DNA of 13,155 bases, taken from Actinomycetota bacterium. GTDB taxonomy: Bacteria > Actinomycetota > Acidimicrobiia > Acidimicrobiales > JAFATL01. The DNA lies in the NCBI GenBank assembly GCA_019243975.1, contig JAFATL010000511.1, positions 1-13,155 on the forward strand, given 5' to 3'. A program made the position numbers and the translations under genes. Below the pieces are notes generated by a model. That model searched no databases, had not been told where the DNA came from, and saw nothing but the letters and a program-made list of their open reading frames with translations. Below, piece after piece: positions 1-8,369 of this stretch (position 1 is the stretch's first letter; each line of letters opens with the position of its first letter).

Positions 1-1368
1 GCCCAGAGCCTGCAACAGACCTTGAGCAACACGCTCACCTCGATGCTGATGCTCATCGGCACGGCGGCGATGATGTTCTCGATCTCGCCGGTGCTGGCGC
101 TGGTGGCGCTGACCACCGTGCCCGTGTCCGTGTTCACCATGCGGGCGATTGCCAGCCGGGCCCGTCCCGGCTTCATGGCCCAGTGGCGCCACACCGGCAC
201 CCTCAATGCCCAGATCGAAGAGACGTTCACCGGCCACGCGGTGGTGAAGGCGTTCGGCCAGCAGCAGCGCACCGAGGACACGTTCCGCCAGACCAACGAC
301 CAGCTCTACGACGCGGCGTTGTCCGCCCAGTTCACGTCCAGCCTCATGCAGCCGGCCACCATGTTCCTGGGCAACATCCAGTACGTGCTGGTGGCGGTGG
401 TGGGCGGCATCCGGGTGGCCAGCGGCGCCATCACCGTCGGCGACGTGCAGGCGTTCATCCAGTACTCGCGCCAGTTCTCGATGCCGCTCACCCAGCTGGC
501 GTCGAACATCAACGTGCTGCAGAGCGGCATCGCATCGCTCGAGCGGGTCTTCGAGTTCCTCGACGCCGAGGAGCAGAGCGCCGACCCGGCCGACGGTGCC
601 CTGCCGACGCCGGTGCGGGGCCGCGTCGAGTTCACCGACGTGACGTTCTCGTATGACCCCAAGCGGTCGCTCATCGAGAACCTGTCGTTGGTGGCCGAGC
701 CGGGCGAGACGATCGCCATCGTGGGCCCGACGGGCGCCGGCAAGACGACGCTCGTCAACCTGATCATGCGGTTCTACGAGCTGAACGGCGGCACCATCAC
801 CCTCGACGGCAAGGACATCTCGAAGCTGTCCCGCCACGAGTTGCGCTCGCAGATCGGCATGGTTCTGCAGGACACGTGGCTGTTCGGCGGCACCATCCGC
901 GACAACATCGCCTACGGCAAGCCCGGGTGCACCGAAGAGGAGGTCCTGGCCGCGGCCAAGGCCACCTACGTCGACCGCTTCGTGTCGACGTTGCCCGACG
1001 GCTACGACACGCTGATCAACGAGGAAGGCGACAACATCAGCGCCGGCCAGAAGCAGCTGCTGACGATCGCCCGAGCCTTCCTCGCCGACCCCGCCATCCT
1101 CATCCTCGACGAGGCCACCAGCTCGGTCGACACCCGTACCGAGGTGCTGGTGCAGGAGGCGATGAACGCGCTGCGGGCGTCACGCACGAGCTTCGTCATC
1201 GCCCACCGGTTGTCCACCATCCGTGGCGCCAACCTCATCGTGGTGATGGAGAACGGCCGCATCGTCGAGCAGGGCACTCACCACGACCTGCTCTGCCACG
1301 ACGGGCCCTACTTCAACCTCTACAACTCCCAGTTCGTCGCCCCCGCCGTCGAGGAGCTCGCCGTCTAA
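1..1368 (+). CDS. ABC exporter half-transporter, membrane plus ATPase domains (5' end missing)
   Basis: This is a type IV (MsbA/MdlB-like) ABC exporter subunit that would use ATP hydrolysis to pump a substrate, probably a lipid, drug or peptide, across the cytoplasmic membrane. The frame is open from base 1, so the gene starts left of the window and the TTG at 22 is internal. Numbering from the first in-window codon, residues 1 to about 185 are the end of the transmembrane domain, and the ATPase domain follows. The Walker A motif GPTGAGKTT is at 242-250 and the Q-loop glutamine at 290. The signature is ISAGQ (346-350) rather than LSGGQ, a variant seen in MdlB-like exporters. The Walker B aspartate and catalytic glutamate are D370 and E371, and the switch histidine is H402. 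All catalytic residues are present, so the ATPase should be active. These exporters often form heterodimers, and a partner gene could lie just upstream. Substrate unknown. Confidence 0.93.
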   Translation, partial: AQSLQQTLSNTLTSMLMLIGTAAMMFSISPVLALVALTTVPVSVFTMRAIASRARPGFMAQWRHTGTLNAQIEETFTGHAVVKAFGQQQRTEDTFRQTNDQLYDAALSAQFTSSLMQPATMFLGNIQYVLVAVVGGIRVASGAITVGDVQAFIQYSRQFSMPLTQLASNINVLQSGIASLERVFEFLDAEEQSADPADGALPTPVRGRVEFTDVTFSYDPKRSLIENLSLVAEPGETIAIVGPTGAGKTTLVNLIMRFYELNGGTITLDGKDISKLSRHELRSQIGMVLQDTWLFGGTIRDNIAYGKPGCTEEEVLAAAKATYVDRFVSTLPDGYDTLINEEGDNISAGQKQLLTIARAFLADPAILILDEATSSVDTRTEVLVQEAMNALRASRTSFVIAHRLSTIRGANLIVVMENGRIVEQGTHHDLLCHDGPYFNLYNSQFVAPAVEELAV

Positions 1369-2220
1369 CGCAGCCGTGTCGCCTTCCAACACCGGCGACG
1401 CGGCCAGGCGGGCGACGCCGACGAGGAGCAGGGCGAAGAAGACGATCTCGACCGGCACGGCCCAGCCGCCGCGCAGCTGCTCGCCGAGCATCACCGCGCC
1501 GAGGATGGTGGCGGTCGTGGGGCCGAACGTGCACGTGGCCGGCATGGCGGCACCCAGATGGGTCGTGTGATAGGCGCTCTGCTGCAGCAACACGGCGGTG
1601 AGCGAGACGAGGCCCCATGCGTAGAACGGCCAGTGGCCGGCGAGGTAGCCGACGCCGTGGTCGCGGACGGTGTCGGAGATCACCTTGATCAGTGAGTCGG
1701 CCGTGCCGAACGCGACGCCGGACAGCGCAGCCAGGGCGATGCCCCGCTTGGTGCTTGTCAGGTTGCGGCTGGCGGCGACGCCGACCGCCACCACCACGAG
1801 CAGCATCCCGATCGGCACGGCCCACGGCACGGCCGACGCGAAGTGGGCTCGATGCTTCGGCGCGGCCACCACCAGGAACCCAGCCACGCCGATCAGCGCG
1901 AAGGCAGCGGCGATGAGCTCGGGCCGTTGCAGGCGCCGGCCGGAAGAACGCGCCGCAAAGAGCAGTGCGAACAGCACCTGCGTCGACGCGATCGGCTCCA
2001 CGATCGCCAGCCGCCCGGTCGAGATGCCCGTCGCGACGCAGAGGAAGCCGAGATTGGCGATGCCCGCGCCCACCAGCCACGACCGCTTGCGCGCCAGTCG
2101 CAACAAGAGGCGGGGGTCCATGGCCGACGTCTTGTCGACCGTGCCCGCCACCGCGTGCTGGCGCGCCAAGCCGGCACCGATCAGCACCGCGCCGATGAGG
2201 GCCGGAACCGCGCCGATCAT
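1180..2220 (-). CDS. DMT-superfamily (EamA-like) membrane transporter with antisense-overlapping tail
   Basis: This is a polytopic membrane protein of the drug/metabolite transporter superfamily, of the actinobacterial type that starts directly with a first membrane helix (IGAVPALIGAVLIGAGLA). Hydrophobic helices alternate with short basic loops across residues 1 to about 275. The second half carries AYHTTHLGAAMPA and a conserved LGAVMLGEQL motif near residues 239-249, typical of the repeat ends in this family. The ATG at 2220 is chosen because everything upstream in the frame is unlike a membrane protein. The ribosome site (GGTGGGCGG) is weak. Family members are about 280-300 residues, but no stop occurs until 1180, giving 346. 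The last 62 codons lie antisense to the ABC exporter gene and read as a hydrophilic acidic tail, probably a lost stop or a sequence error. The gene lies 55 bp after the hydrolase gene and may share its transcript. Substrate unknown. Confidence 0.8.
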   Translation of the reverse strand: MIGAVPALIGAVLIGAGLARQHAVAGTVDKTSAMDPRLLLRLARKRSWLVGAGIANLGFLCVATGISTGRLAIVEPIASTQVLFALLFAARSSGRRLQRPELIAAAFALIGVAGFLVVAAPKHRAHFASAVPWAVPIGMLLVVVAVGVAASRNLTSTKRGIALAALSGVAFGTADSLIKVISDTVRDHGVGYLAGHWPFYAWGLVSLTAVLLQQSAYHTTHLGAAMPATCTFGPTTATILGAVMLGEQLRGGWAVPVEIVFFALLLVGVARLAASPVLEGDTAALDGELLDGGGDELGVVEVEVGPVVAEQVVVSALLDDAAVLHHHDEVGATDGGQPVGDDEARA

Positions 2221-2275
2221 GTATCGCCGCCCACCACGACCGGAGCCTACGCAGCGGAAGAAGGCGAGGGTTGCG

Positions 2276-3052
2276 TCAGTCGACGGAAGCCAAGAAGGCG
2301 AGCACGTCGGCGTTGGCCTGGGCCGGGTACGACACCAGGTAGTTGTGGCCGGCACCCTCGTAGGTGACGAGCTTGGCGTGAGGCAGGGTGTCGGCCAGCT
2401 CCGCGCCCCACTCGGGGCGCACCGCCTTGTCCTCGGTGCCGTGCAGGACCAGGGCGGGGCAGGTGATCCCCGCAATCGCCTCGTTGGTGACCGAGTAAGC
2501 CCGCAGCGCGTTCTGCTGCTGGATGAGGCCGGTGGCCGATGCCTTGTCGGCCTTGATGGCGGCGCGGTCCTTGGCCACCGCCTCGGGCGACGCGGCAGAG
2601 CCATAGGACCCCTTGCCCAGGGCGAGCAGCACCCCGCGGGGCACGCGGGCGATGAGGTTCGCCACCTTGGGCGCGCGCGGCTTGTCGTCGTTGAGGATCC
2701 CGCTGCAGCCGACGACGAGCGACTTCACCCGTTCGGGACTCTGCAACGCCATCTGCAGCACGACAACACCGCCGAGGGACGCTCCGTAGATGTGGGCGGC
2801 GTCGACACCGGCCGCGTCGAGCACCGCGAAACCGTCGGAGGCCATGTCCTGGATGGTGCCGGTCTTGGTGGCCTGGCTCTGGCCGATGCCGCGGTTGTCG
2901 AACCAAATGACTCGATGCTGTTCGGCCAGTGCGTCGATCACCGGGTACCACATGCGGCTGCTATAGGCCGCCCCCATCACCAGCAGCACCGGGCTCCCGC
3001 TGCCCTTCGAGTCCCAGTAGATGCGGAGGCCGCCGTTGGTTGCGTGCGCCAT
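2276..3052 (-). CDS. Alpha/beta-fold hydrolase
   Basis: This 258-residue cytoplasmic hydrolase would cleave an ester, lactone or similar bond. The fold is evident in order: LLVMG with the oxyanion region at 23-27, FDNRGIGQS (51-59) as in enol-lactonase and haloperoxidase-like members, the nucleophile elbow GASLGG (90-95) with S92, then LVLHGTEDKAV with the acid D208, and GAGH with the catalytic H236. The triad is complete and the length is normal for a member with a small cap (about residues 120-190). No signal peptide is seen. The ATG at 3052 shares its A with the TGA stop of the TetR gene (TGATG), so translation is probably coupled and the two belong to one operon. An upstream ATG at 3133 is in frame but lies inside the TetR gene and adds an Arg-rich, non-family extension. 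The substrate cannot be read from the sequence. Co-transcription with a TetR regulator suggests that the substrate or product may be the inducer. Confidence 0.9.
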   Translation of the reverse strand: MAHATNGGLRIYWDSKGSGSPVLLVMGAAYSSRMWYPVIDALAEQHRVIWFDNRGIGQSQATKTGTIQDMASDGFAVLDAAGVDAAHIYGASLGGVVVLQMALQSPERVKSLVVGCSGILNDDKPRAPKVANLIARVPRGVLLALGKGSYGSAASPEAVAKDRAAIKADKASATGLIQQQNALRAYSVTNEAIAGITCPALVLHGTEDKAVRPEWGAELADTLPHAKLVTYEGAGHNYLVSYPAQANADVLAFLASVD

Positions 3053-3669
3053 CAGACCAGCACCTTGAGAGCGAAGTCGCCATACGTGCGGGCGACGTGG
3101 TCTTTGGAGTGAGGCGAGTCGGGGGTCCACCACTCGACAGCGCGCATTCCCATGGCGCCGATGGCGTGGACGGCGAGGTCGGGTTCGGTGGTGCCGAAGG
3201 CCTGTATCTCCACGCCCCGCTTGATCACATCGAGGAGGATGCGGGCGTTCTCGGTGCGCATCGCCAGCGCCGTGGCCAGGTTCTCGCCCGTGAGCGACGT
3301 GATCTCCCGGATGGTCACGCGCGCCAACGCCGGGTAGTCGAGGTGGGCGCGCACGTGCTCTTCGACGACGGCGCGCACCTGGGCGTGCGGCTCGCGCCCG
3401 GCGTCGAGGAGGGCCGCCTTGAGCCGGTCGCGATGGACGTCGAGGCCGATCTTGACCAGCTCGAAGAGGAGGTGCTCCTTGGACGCCACGTGGAAGTACA
3501 GCGCGCCGGGCTGCTGGCCCAGCTCGCTCATCAGGTCGCGCACGGACACGGCGTGGTAGCCGCGCGCGCCGAACTGCACGATGGCGGCCTCGAACAGCCG
3601 GAGGCGGGCACCTTGGAGGTCGTCGCGAGGCGGCAGCAGGTTCGGTCTGATCTCGGTCCCGACGGTCAA
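3052..3669 (-). CDS. TetR/AcrR-family transcriptional regulator
   Basis: This 205-residue DNA-binding protein has the N-terminal TetR helix-turn-helix at about residues 20-68. The typical features are an FGARGY turn (33-38), SVRDL (42-46), a recognition helix ending GALYFHV (55-61), and SKEHLLFEL (63-71). The rest is the variable ligand-binding and dimerisation domain, so the inducer cannot be predicted. The start is taken as TTG at 3669, because a GGGGAGGG ribosome site lies 3 bp upstream and the N-terminal arm then has a normal length. The ATG at 3756 would add an arginine-rich stretch reading through the control region. The gene is first in a leftward operon with the hydrolase (1-bp overlap) and is divergent from a binding-protein lipoprotein gene. 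Two matching palindromes in the intervening region suggest it represses itself and the divergent gene. Confidence 0.9.
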   Translation of the reverse strand: MTVGTEIRPNLLPPRDDLQGARLRLFEAAIVQFGARGYHAVSVRDLMSELGQQPGALYFHVASKEHLLFELVKIGLDVHRDRLKAALLDAGREPHAQVRAVVEEHVRAHLDYPALARVTIREITSLTGENLATALAMRTENARILLDVIKRGVEIQAFGTTEPDLAVHAIGAMGMRAVEWWTPDSPHSKDHVARTYGDFALKVLV

Positions 3670-3672
3670 CGG

Positions 3673-3680
3673 CCCTCCCC
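3673..3680 (-). promoter_or_regulatory. Ribosome binding site supporting the TTG start of the TetR gene
   Basis: On the minus strand GGGGAGGG ends 3 bp before the TTG at 3669. It is the strongest purine tract in the 5' part of this frame. The spacing is short, about 4-5 nt from the GGAGG core, but usable. It supports TTG 3669 over the in-frame ATG at 3756, which would put the conserved palindrome at 3685-3698 inside the coding region. Confidence 0.55.
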
Positions 3681-3684
3681 TATC

Positions 3685-3698
3685 TGAACGCTCGATCA
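3685..3698. promoter_or_regulatory. Candidate TetR operator, regulator side
   Basis: The sequence TGAACG-CT-CGATCA is a 14-bp imperfect palindrome with 5 of 6 arm positions paired. It lies 15 bp upstream of the TTG start of the TetR gene. It fits the pattern TGAACG-N2-CGTTCA with one mismatch, as does the second copy at 3773-3786. Size and symmetry are usual for TetR-family operators. That this particular regulator binds it is inference. Confidence 0.5.
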
Positions 3699-3729
3699 AC
3701 TCCTGGCCCGCGTGCAGTATGCAGAGCCC

Positions 3730-3759
3730 TTGACGGCGGCGCAACCGGCACCGCATGCT
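3730..3759 (+). promoter_or_regulatory. Weak candidate promoter for the binding-protein gene
   Basis: TTGACG at 3730-3735 is a good -35 match. With an 18-bp spacer it is followed by CATGCT at 3754-3759, a poor -10 that keeps the important A2 and T6. Transcription would begin near 3766, putting the palindrome at 3773-3786 in the early transcribed region, where a bound repressor would block. Promoter prediction in GC-rich DNA is unreliable. Confidence 0.25.
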
Positions 3760-3772
3760 GTGCGCCGGGAAC

Positions 3773-3786
3773 TGAACGATAGTTCA
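3773..3786. promoter_or_regulatory. Candidate TetR operator, binding-protein side
   Basis: The sequence TGAACG-AT-AGTTCA is a 14-bp palindrome with 5 of 6 arm positions paired. It lies 14 bp upstream of the ATG at 3801 and overlaps the start of the AAGGGGG ribosome site (3786-3792). It shares the TGAACG half-site and the one-mismatch fit to TGAACG-N2-CGTTCA with the copy at 3685-3698, 88 bp away centre to centre. The position suits repression of the binding-protein gene. Confidence 0.55.
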
Positions 3787-3800
3787 AGGGGGAACACCGC

Positions 3801-5312
3801 ATGCGGCACTGGCTGGTGGCCATGGGGTTGGCGACGTGCGTGGCGGCGGCCGCCTGCGGTTCGACCGTCCAGCAGCAGGGCCGGGGCGGCGCCACCAGCG
3901 ACGGCCTCAGCGGGGCCAGCGCCAACGGCGGGACCAACGTGCAGTCGGGCGCCGGCGACAACGCCGCCGCCAGCGGCAGCGACCTCGGCGCGTCGGGCTC
4001 CACCGGGTCCGGCGGCAGCACGTCGGGCAAGGGCACGAGCGGCAGCAAGACCACCGGCTCGTCGTCATCCAAGGTGGCCACGACCGGCGCACCAACGGTC
4101 GCCAGCGGCGCCCCGGTCGAAGTGGGCATCGTCATCTACCCCGACGTGTCGTCGTTCGCGGCCGAGTTCGGCGGCACTGCCGACGTCGGCGACCAGCAGA
4201 AGGAAGCAGAGGCCGCGGTGAACTGGGCCAACGCCCACGGCGGCTTGGCCGGTCACAAGATCGTTCCCGTCTTCTTCACCGTGCAGCTGACCAGCGCCAC
4301 GCCCTACGACCAGACCGAGCAGCAGATCTGCTCGGTCTTCACCCAGGACCACCACGTGGTGGCCGCCACCACCGCGGGCGCCAACGTCGACAACGTGATG
4401 CCCGAGTGCCTGAAGGCGCACCACGTGCTCTACATCACCATCGGTCATTTCATGCACGACAACACCGACTGGGCGCAGTACCCCTTCATGTACTCCCTGG
4501 CCGAGACCAGCTCCACCCGCCTCGGCACCGCCATGGCACGCGAGACCTTGAACCGAAAGTTCGTCGCCAAGGGCGACAAGGTCGGCCTGATGGTCATGGA
4601 GGAGCCCGCACTCCTGCGAGCGGCCGACAAGGTGGTCAAGCCGATGTTCCAGGCCCAGGGCATCAGCGTCACCGAGTACACCGTCCCCTACCCGACGTCG
4701 ACGCCCGACATCGCCAACTCCGTCGCCATCGACCAATCGGCCGCCCTGAAGATGGCGTCGCAGGGCATCAAGACCGTGCTGTTCCTGTGCCCCGGTTGCC
4801 TCAGCTTCTTCGCCCAGAACGCGGGCTCGCAGCACTACTACCCGCGCTACGTCTTCTCCTCCATCGACGGCCCCGCCGGCCTCACCGGTTCGCAGTACGC
4901 CGACAGCTTCCGGTCGGCGTTCGGCCTCGGGTGGGAGCCACTGCAGGACGTCGGTGGCTACTCGCACAACCCCGCACCCGGGCCCAACAGCACGCGCGAC
5001 CTGTGCACCGCCATCGAGAAGCCGTCCGGTCAGGTGAGCGGCGACCAGAGCTTCTGGGCGTCCACCATCTTCTGCGACGCCGTGCTCACCATGTGGCAGG
5101 CCGGGCAGAAGATCGGCACGCTGCCGCCCACGGGCGACAACCTCGTGCAAGGCGTCGGCATGTTCGGGCAGAGCTGGCCGTCGGCCATGAACTACTCGAC
5201 GAACGTGGCGCCCAGCCGCCACGACGGCGTCGAGGCCTACCGCGCCCTCAAGTGGGACGACGGCTGCACGTGCTTCGTGTACGCGGCGCCGACCTTCTTC
5301 CCGTTCCCCTAG
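3801..5312 (+). CDS. Lipoprotein solute-binding protein, type I periplasmic-binding (Liv/HAAT-like)
   Basis: This 503-residue exported lipoprotein should capture a small ligand outside the membrane. The N-terminus is a lipoprotein signal peptide with lipobox AAAAC and lipidated C19. Residues 20 to about 105 form a long Gly/Ser/Thr/Ala-rich linker to the membrane. From about 106 the protein resembles type I periplasmic-binding domains of branched-chain-amino-acid-type transporters (VEVGIVIYPD, then a NWANAHGGLAGHKIVPVF segment). The mature domain has eight cysteines, including C330-P-G-C333 and a C-terminal GCTC, so disulfides are likely. A strong AAGGGGG site 8 nt before the ATG supports the start. 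No permease or ATPase genes adjoin it on this strand, so it either serves a transporter encoded elsewhere or acts as a sensor. It is divergent from a TetR gene and preceded by a candidate operator. Ligand unknown. Confidence 0.88.
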   Translation: MRHWLVAMGLATCVAAAACGSTVQQQGRGGATSDGLSGASANGGTNVQSGAGDNAAASGSDLGASGSTGSGGSTSGKGTSGSKTTGSSSSKVATTGAPTVASGAPVEVGIVIYPDVSSFAAEFGGTADVGDQQKEAEAAVNWANAHGGLAGHKIVPVFFTVQLTSATPYDQTEQQICSVFTQDHHVVAATTAGANVDNVMPECLKAHHVLYITIGHFMHDNTDWAQYPFMYSLAETSSTRLGTAMARETLNRKFVAKGDKVGLMVMEEPALLRAADKVVKPMFQAQGISVTEYTVPYPTSTPDIANSVAIDQSAALKMASQGIKTVLFLCPGCLSFFAQNAGSQHYYPRYVFSSIDGPAGLTGSQYADSFRSAFGLGWEPLQDVGGYSHNPAPGPNSTRDLCTAIEKPSGQVSGDQSFWASTIFCDAVLTMWQAGQKIGTLPPTGDNLVQGVGMFGQSWPSAMNYSTNVAPSRHDGVEAYRALKWDDGCTCFVYAAPTFFPFP

Positions 5313-6004
5313 GCCTGCCCTGTTTCGGGCTGGTTGCCGAAGCGGTCGATGTGCACGACCTCGCGGATCGGCGGGCGCGTCGTCGGGCCGTAGTTCCCCT
5401 TGGCCCAGCCGATCGGGATGATGCACACGGGGACGCGGTCGCGCGGCAGACCGAGGATGCGTCGGGCGATCGGCATGAGCCAGATCGGCAGCGTCTGCAG
5501 CGACGCGCCCAGGCCCACGGCGCGGCAGCCGAGCAGCAGGTTCTGCACAGCCGGGTACACCGAGCCGTAAAACGACGACACCGAGATCTGCGGCCACCCC
5601 ACCGAGTGGTGCTTGAGGTTGCGCCGATAGCAGGGCACGACGAACACGGGGATGTCGGCGAAGTGCTCGGCCTGCCACTGCCCGGGTGCGATGCGCCGCA
5701 GCTCCCGCTCGTCCCCCGCCGCTGCCCTTCGTTCCATGGGGCTGAAGGCCCGGTACAGCGGGCGGTACAGCTTGGCCAGCCGCTCCTTCTGCTCGCGGCC
5801 GGTCACCACCACGAAGCACCAGTCCTGTGAGTTCGAGCTGGTCGGCGCCTTGAGCCCCAGCTCGAGCAGCTCGTAGATCAGCTCGAGGTCAACAGGCGTC
5901 TCGTGCAGGCGCCGCACCGCCCGCTGGGTTCGCATGGCGTCGGCCATCGGCATCGAAAGCCGGGCCAACGCCTCCTCGGTGGCGGGCGGGGTGAATTCGG
6001 TCAT
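5309..6004 (-). CDS. Nitroreductase-family FMN oxidoreductase
   Basis: This 231-residue cytoplasmic flavoprotein would be an NAD(P)H-dependent reductase of nitro compounds, quinones or related acceptors, working as a dimer with FMN. Family marks are the N-terminal arginine cluster RTQRAVRR (26-33), which contacts FMN phosphate, and KAPTSSNSQDW (52-62) with the Ser/Asn loop. PAVQNLLLGCRAVGLGASL (151-169) forms the flavin-domain helix, and IPIGWAKGNYGPTTRPP (196-212) is the C-terminal FMN loop. The length is normal. The ATG at 6004 is chosen because upstream sequence enters the intergenic palindrome and the thiC leader on the other strand. Its TAG stop overlaps the stop of the convergent binding-protein gene within one CTAG. 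It is divergent from thiC across a short spacer. A role in thiamine or flavin metabolism is possible but unsupported, and the substrate is unknown. Confidence 0.9.
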   Translation of the reverse strand: MTEFTPPATEEALARLSMPMADAMRTQRAVRRLHETPVDLELIYELLELGLKAPTSSNSQDWCFVVVTGREQKERLAKLYRPLYRAFSPMERRAAAGDERELRRIAPGQWQAEHFADIPVFVVPCYRRNLKHHSVGWPQISVSSFYGSVYPAVQNLLLGCRAVGLGASLQTLPIWLMPIARRILGLPRDRVPVCIIPIGWAKGNYGPTTRPPIREVVHIDRFGNQPETGQA

Positions 6005-6018
6005 CGCCGTTTCTACCA

Positions 6019-6035
6019 ATGGGTAGGCTGCCCAT
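6019..6035. promoter_or_regulatory. 17-bp imperfect palindrome between nitroreductase and thiC
   Basis: ATGGG and CCCAT arms flank a 7-bp centre (TAGGCTG) that is itself nearly symmetric. Over the whole 17 bp, 7 of 8 position pairs are complementary. It is 14 bp upstream of the nitroreductase start and 13 bp before the TPP aptamer, so it sits where both divergent promoters must be. TAGGCT at 6024-6029 could serve as a -10 element for thiC, though no good -35 is seen. It may be an operator or a leader hairpin. Confidence 0.4.
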
Positions 6036-6047
6036 GAACATTCGAAG

Positions 6048-7843
<1,796 letters not shown>

Positions 7844-7847
7844 CGCG

Positions 7848-8369
7848 TTAGCCGGCCTCTGACCACTGGCGATGCATGCGGGCATGGGATGCGTGCACGG
7901 AGAGGATGCCGCCCACCGTCCCGTCTGACCACGGGGCGCCCGGGATCTTCGACGCCAGCTGGTCGTCGTCGAGCTCGGCCAGGAGCGCCAGCGTGTCGGC
8001 CCGCACCGCCAGGCCGATGCGAACGAGCTCGTCGAGGGGCTTGCCCTGCTGCTCCACCTTCCACTTCTCGGTGAAGGCGTGAACGTAGGCCATCACGTCC
8101 TCGATGGGCCGCAACGCCTTGCCGCTCTCGTCGACGAGGGCGGTGTCCATCCCCTGCTCCCCCGACAGATGGCGGCGGACCATCTCGTTGAAGTTCCGCT
8201 CGATCAGGGTCGTGTGGATGAAGTGGTCGGCGTGCGACCACCACGAGTCGGGGTCGTGCTCACTCTGGGTTCGCGGCGCTGACAACTCTTCGTCGCTCAG
8301 CGACGCCACCCATTCGAGTGTCTCGGCGCGGCCGCGGTGCAGCTCGATCTCGATCTCGATCCGGTTCAT
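7848..8369 (-). CDS. DinB-fold (DinB/YfiT/MDMPI-like) putative metalloprotein
   Basis: This 173-residue protein resembles the DinB-like four-helix bundle family, which includes thiol-dependent transferases and maleylpyruvate isomerases. The sequence gives an N-terminal helix (HRGRAETLEWVASLSDEELS), a WWSHADHFIHTTLIERNF helix with H46, H49 and H52, a middle helix, and a C-terminal SVHASHARMHRQW helix with H159, H162 and H166. A histidine from the second helix and two from the last would form the usual three-histidine metal site, likely H49, H162 and H166 (inference). No signal peptide is seen. The ATG at 8369 has only a weak upstream purine run, and its first 110 bp overlap the 3' end of the upstream permease gene in another frame. 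The stop is 4 bp from the convergent thiC stop. Substrate and thiol partner are unknown. Confidence 0.82.
   Translation of the reverse strand: MNRIEIEIELHRGRAETLEWVASLSDEELSAPRTQSEHDPDSWWSHADHFIHTTLIERNFNEMVRRHLSGEQGMDTALVDESGKALRPIEDVMAYVHAFTEKWKVEQQGKPLDELVRIGLAVRADTLALLAELDDDQLASKIPGAPWSDGTVGGILSVHASHARMHRQWSEAG

Noticed and set aside
3670..3756. Extended TetR start at ATG 3756
   Set aside because: It would code an Arg-rich, non-family leader through the divergent control region and over one operator. The GGGGAGGG site favours TTG 3669.
5316..5330. GCCC-TGTTTC-GGGC as a transcription terminator after the binding-protein gene
   Set aside because: The stem is only 4 bp, has no T-tract, and lies inside the nitroreductase coding end.
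4065..5819. Very long open frame on the minus strand (584 codons) over the binding protein and nitroreductase genes
   Set aside because: It is Arg/Gly/Val/His-rich with no recognisable motif and lies antisense to two genes with clear family features. This is typical of a shadow frame in GC-rich DNA.
3836..5830. Long plus-strand open frame (664 codons) in a different frame from the binding protein
   Set aside because: It is almost entirely Arg, His, Gly and Pro and shows no domain. It overlaps real genes on both strands.
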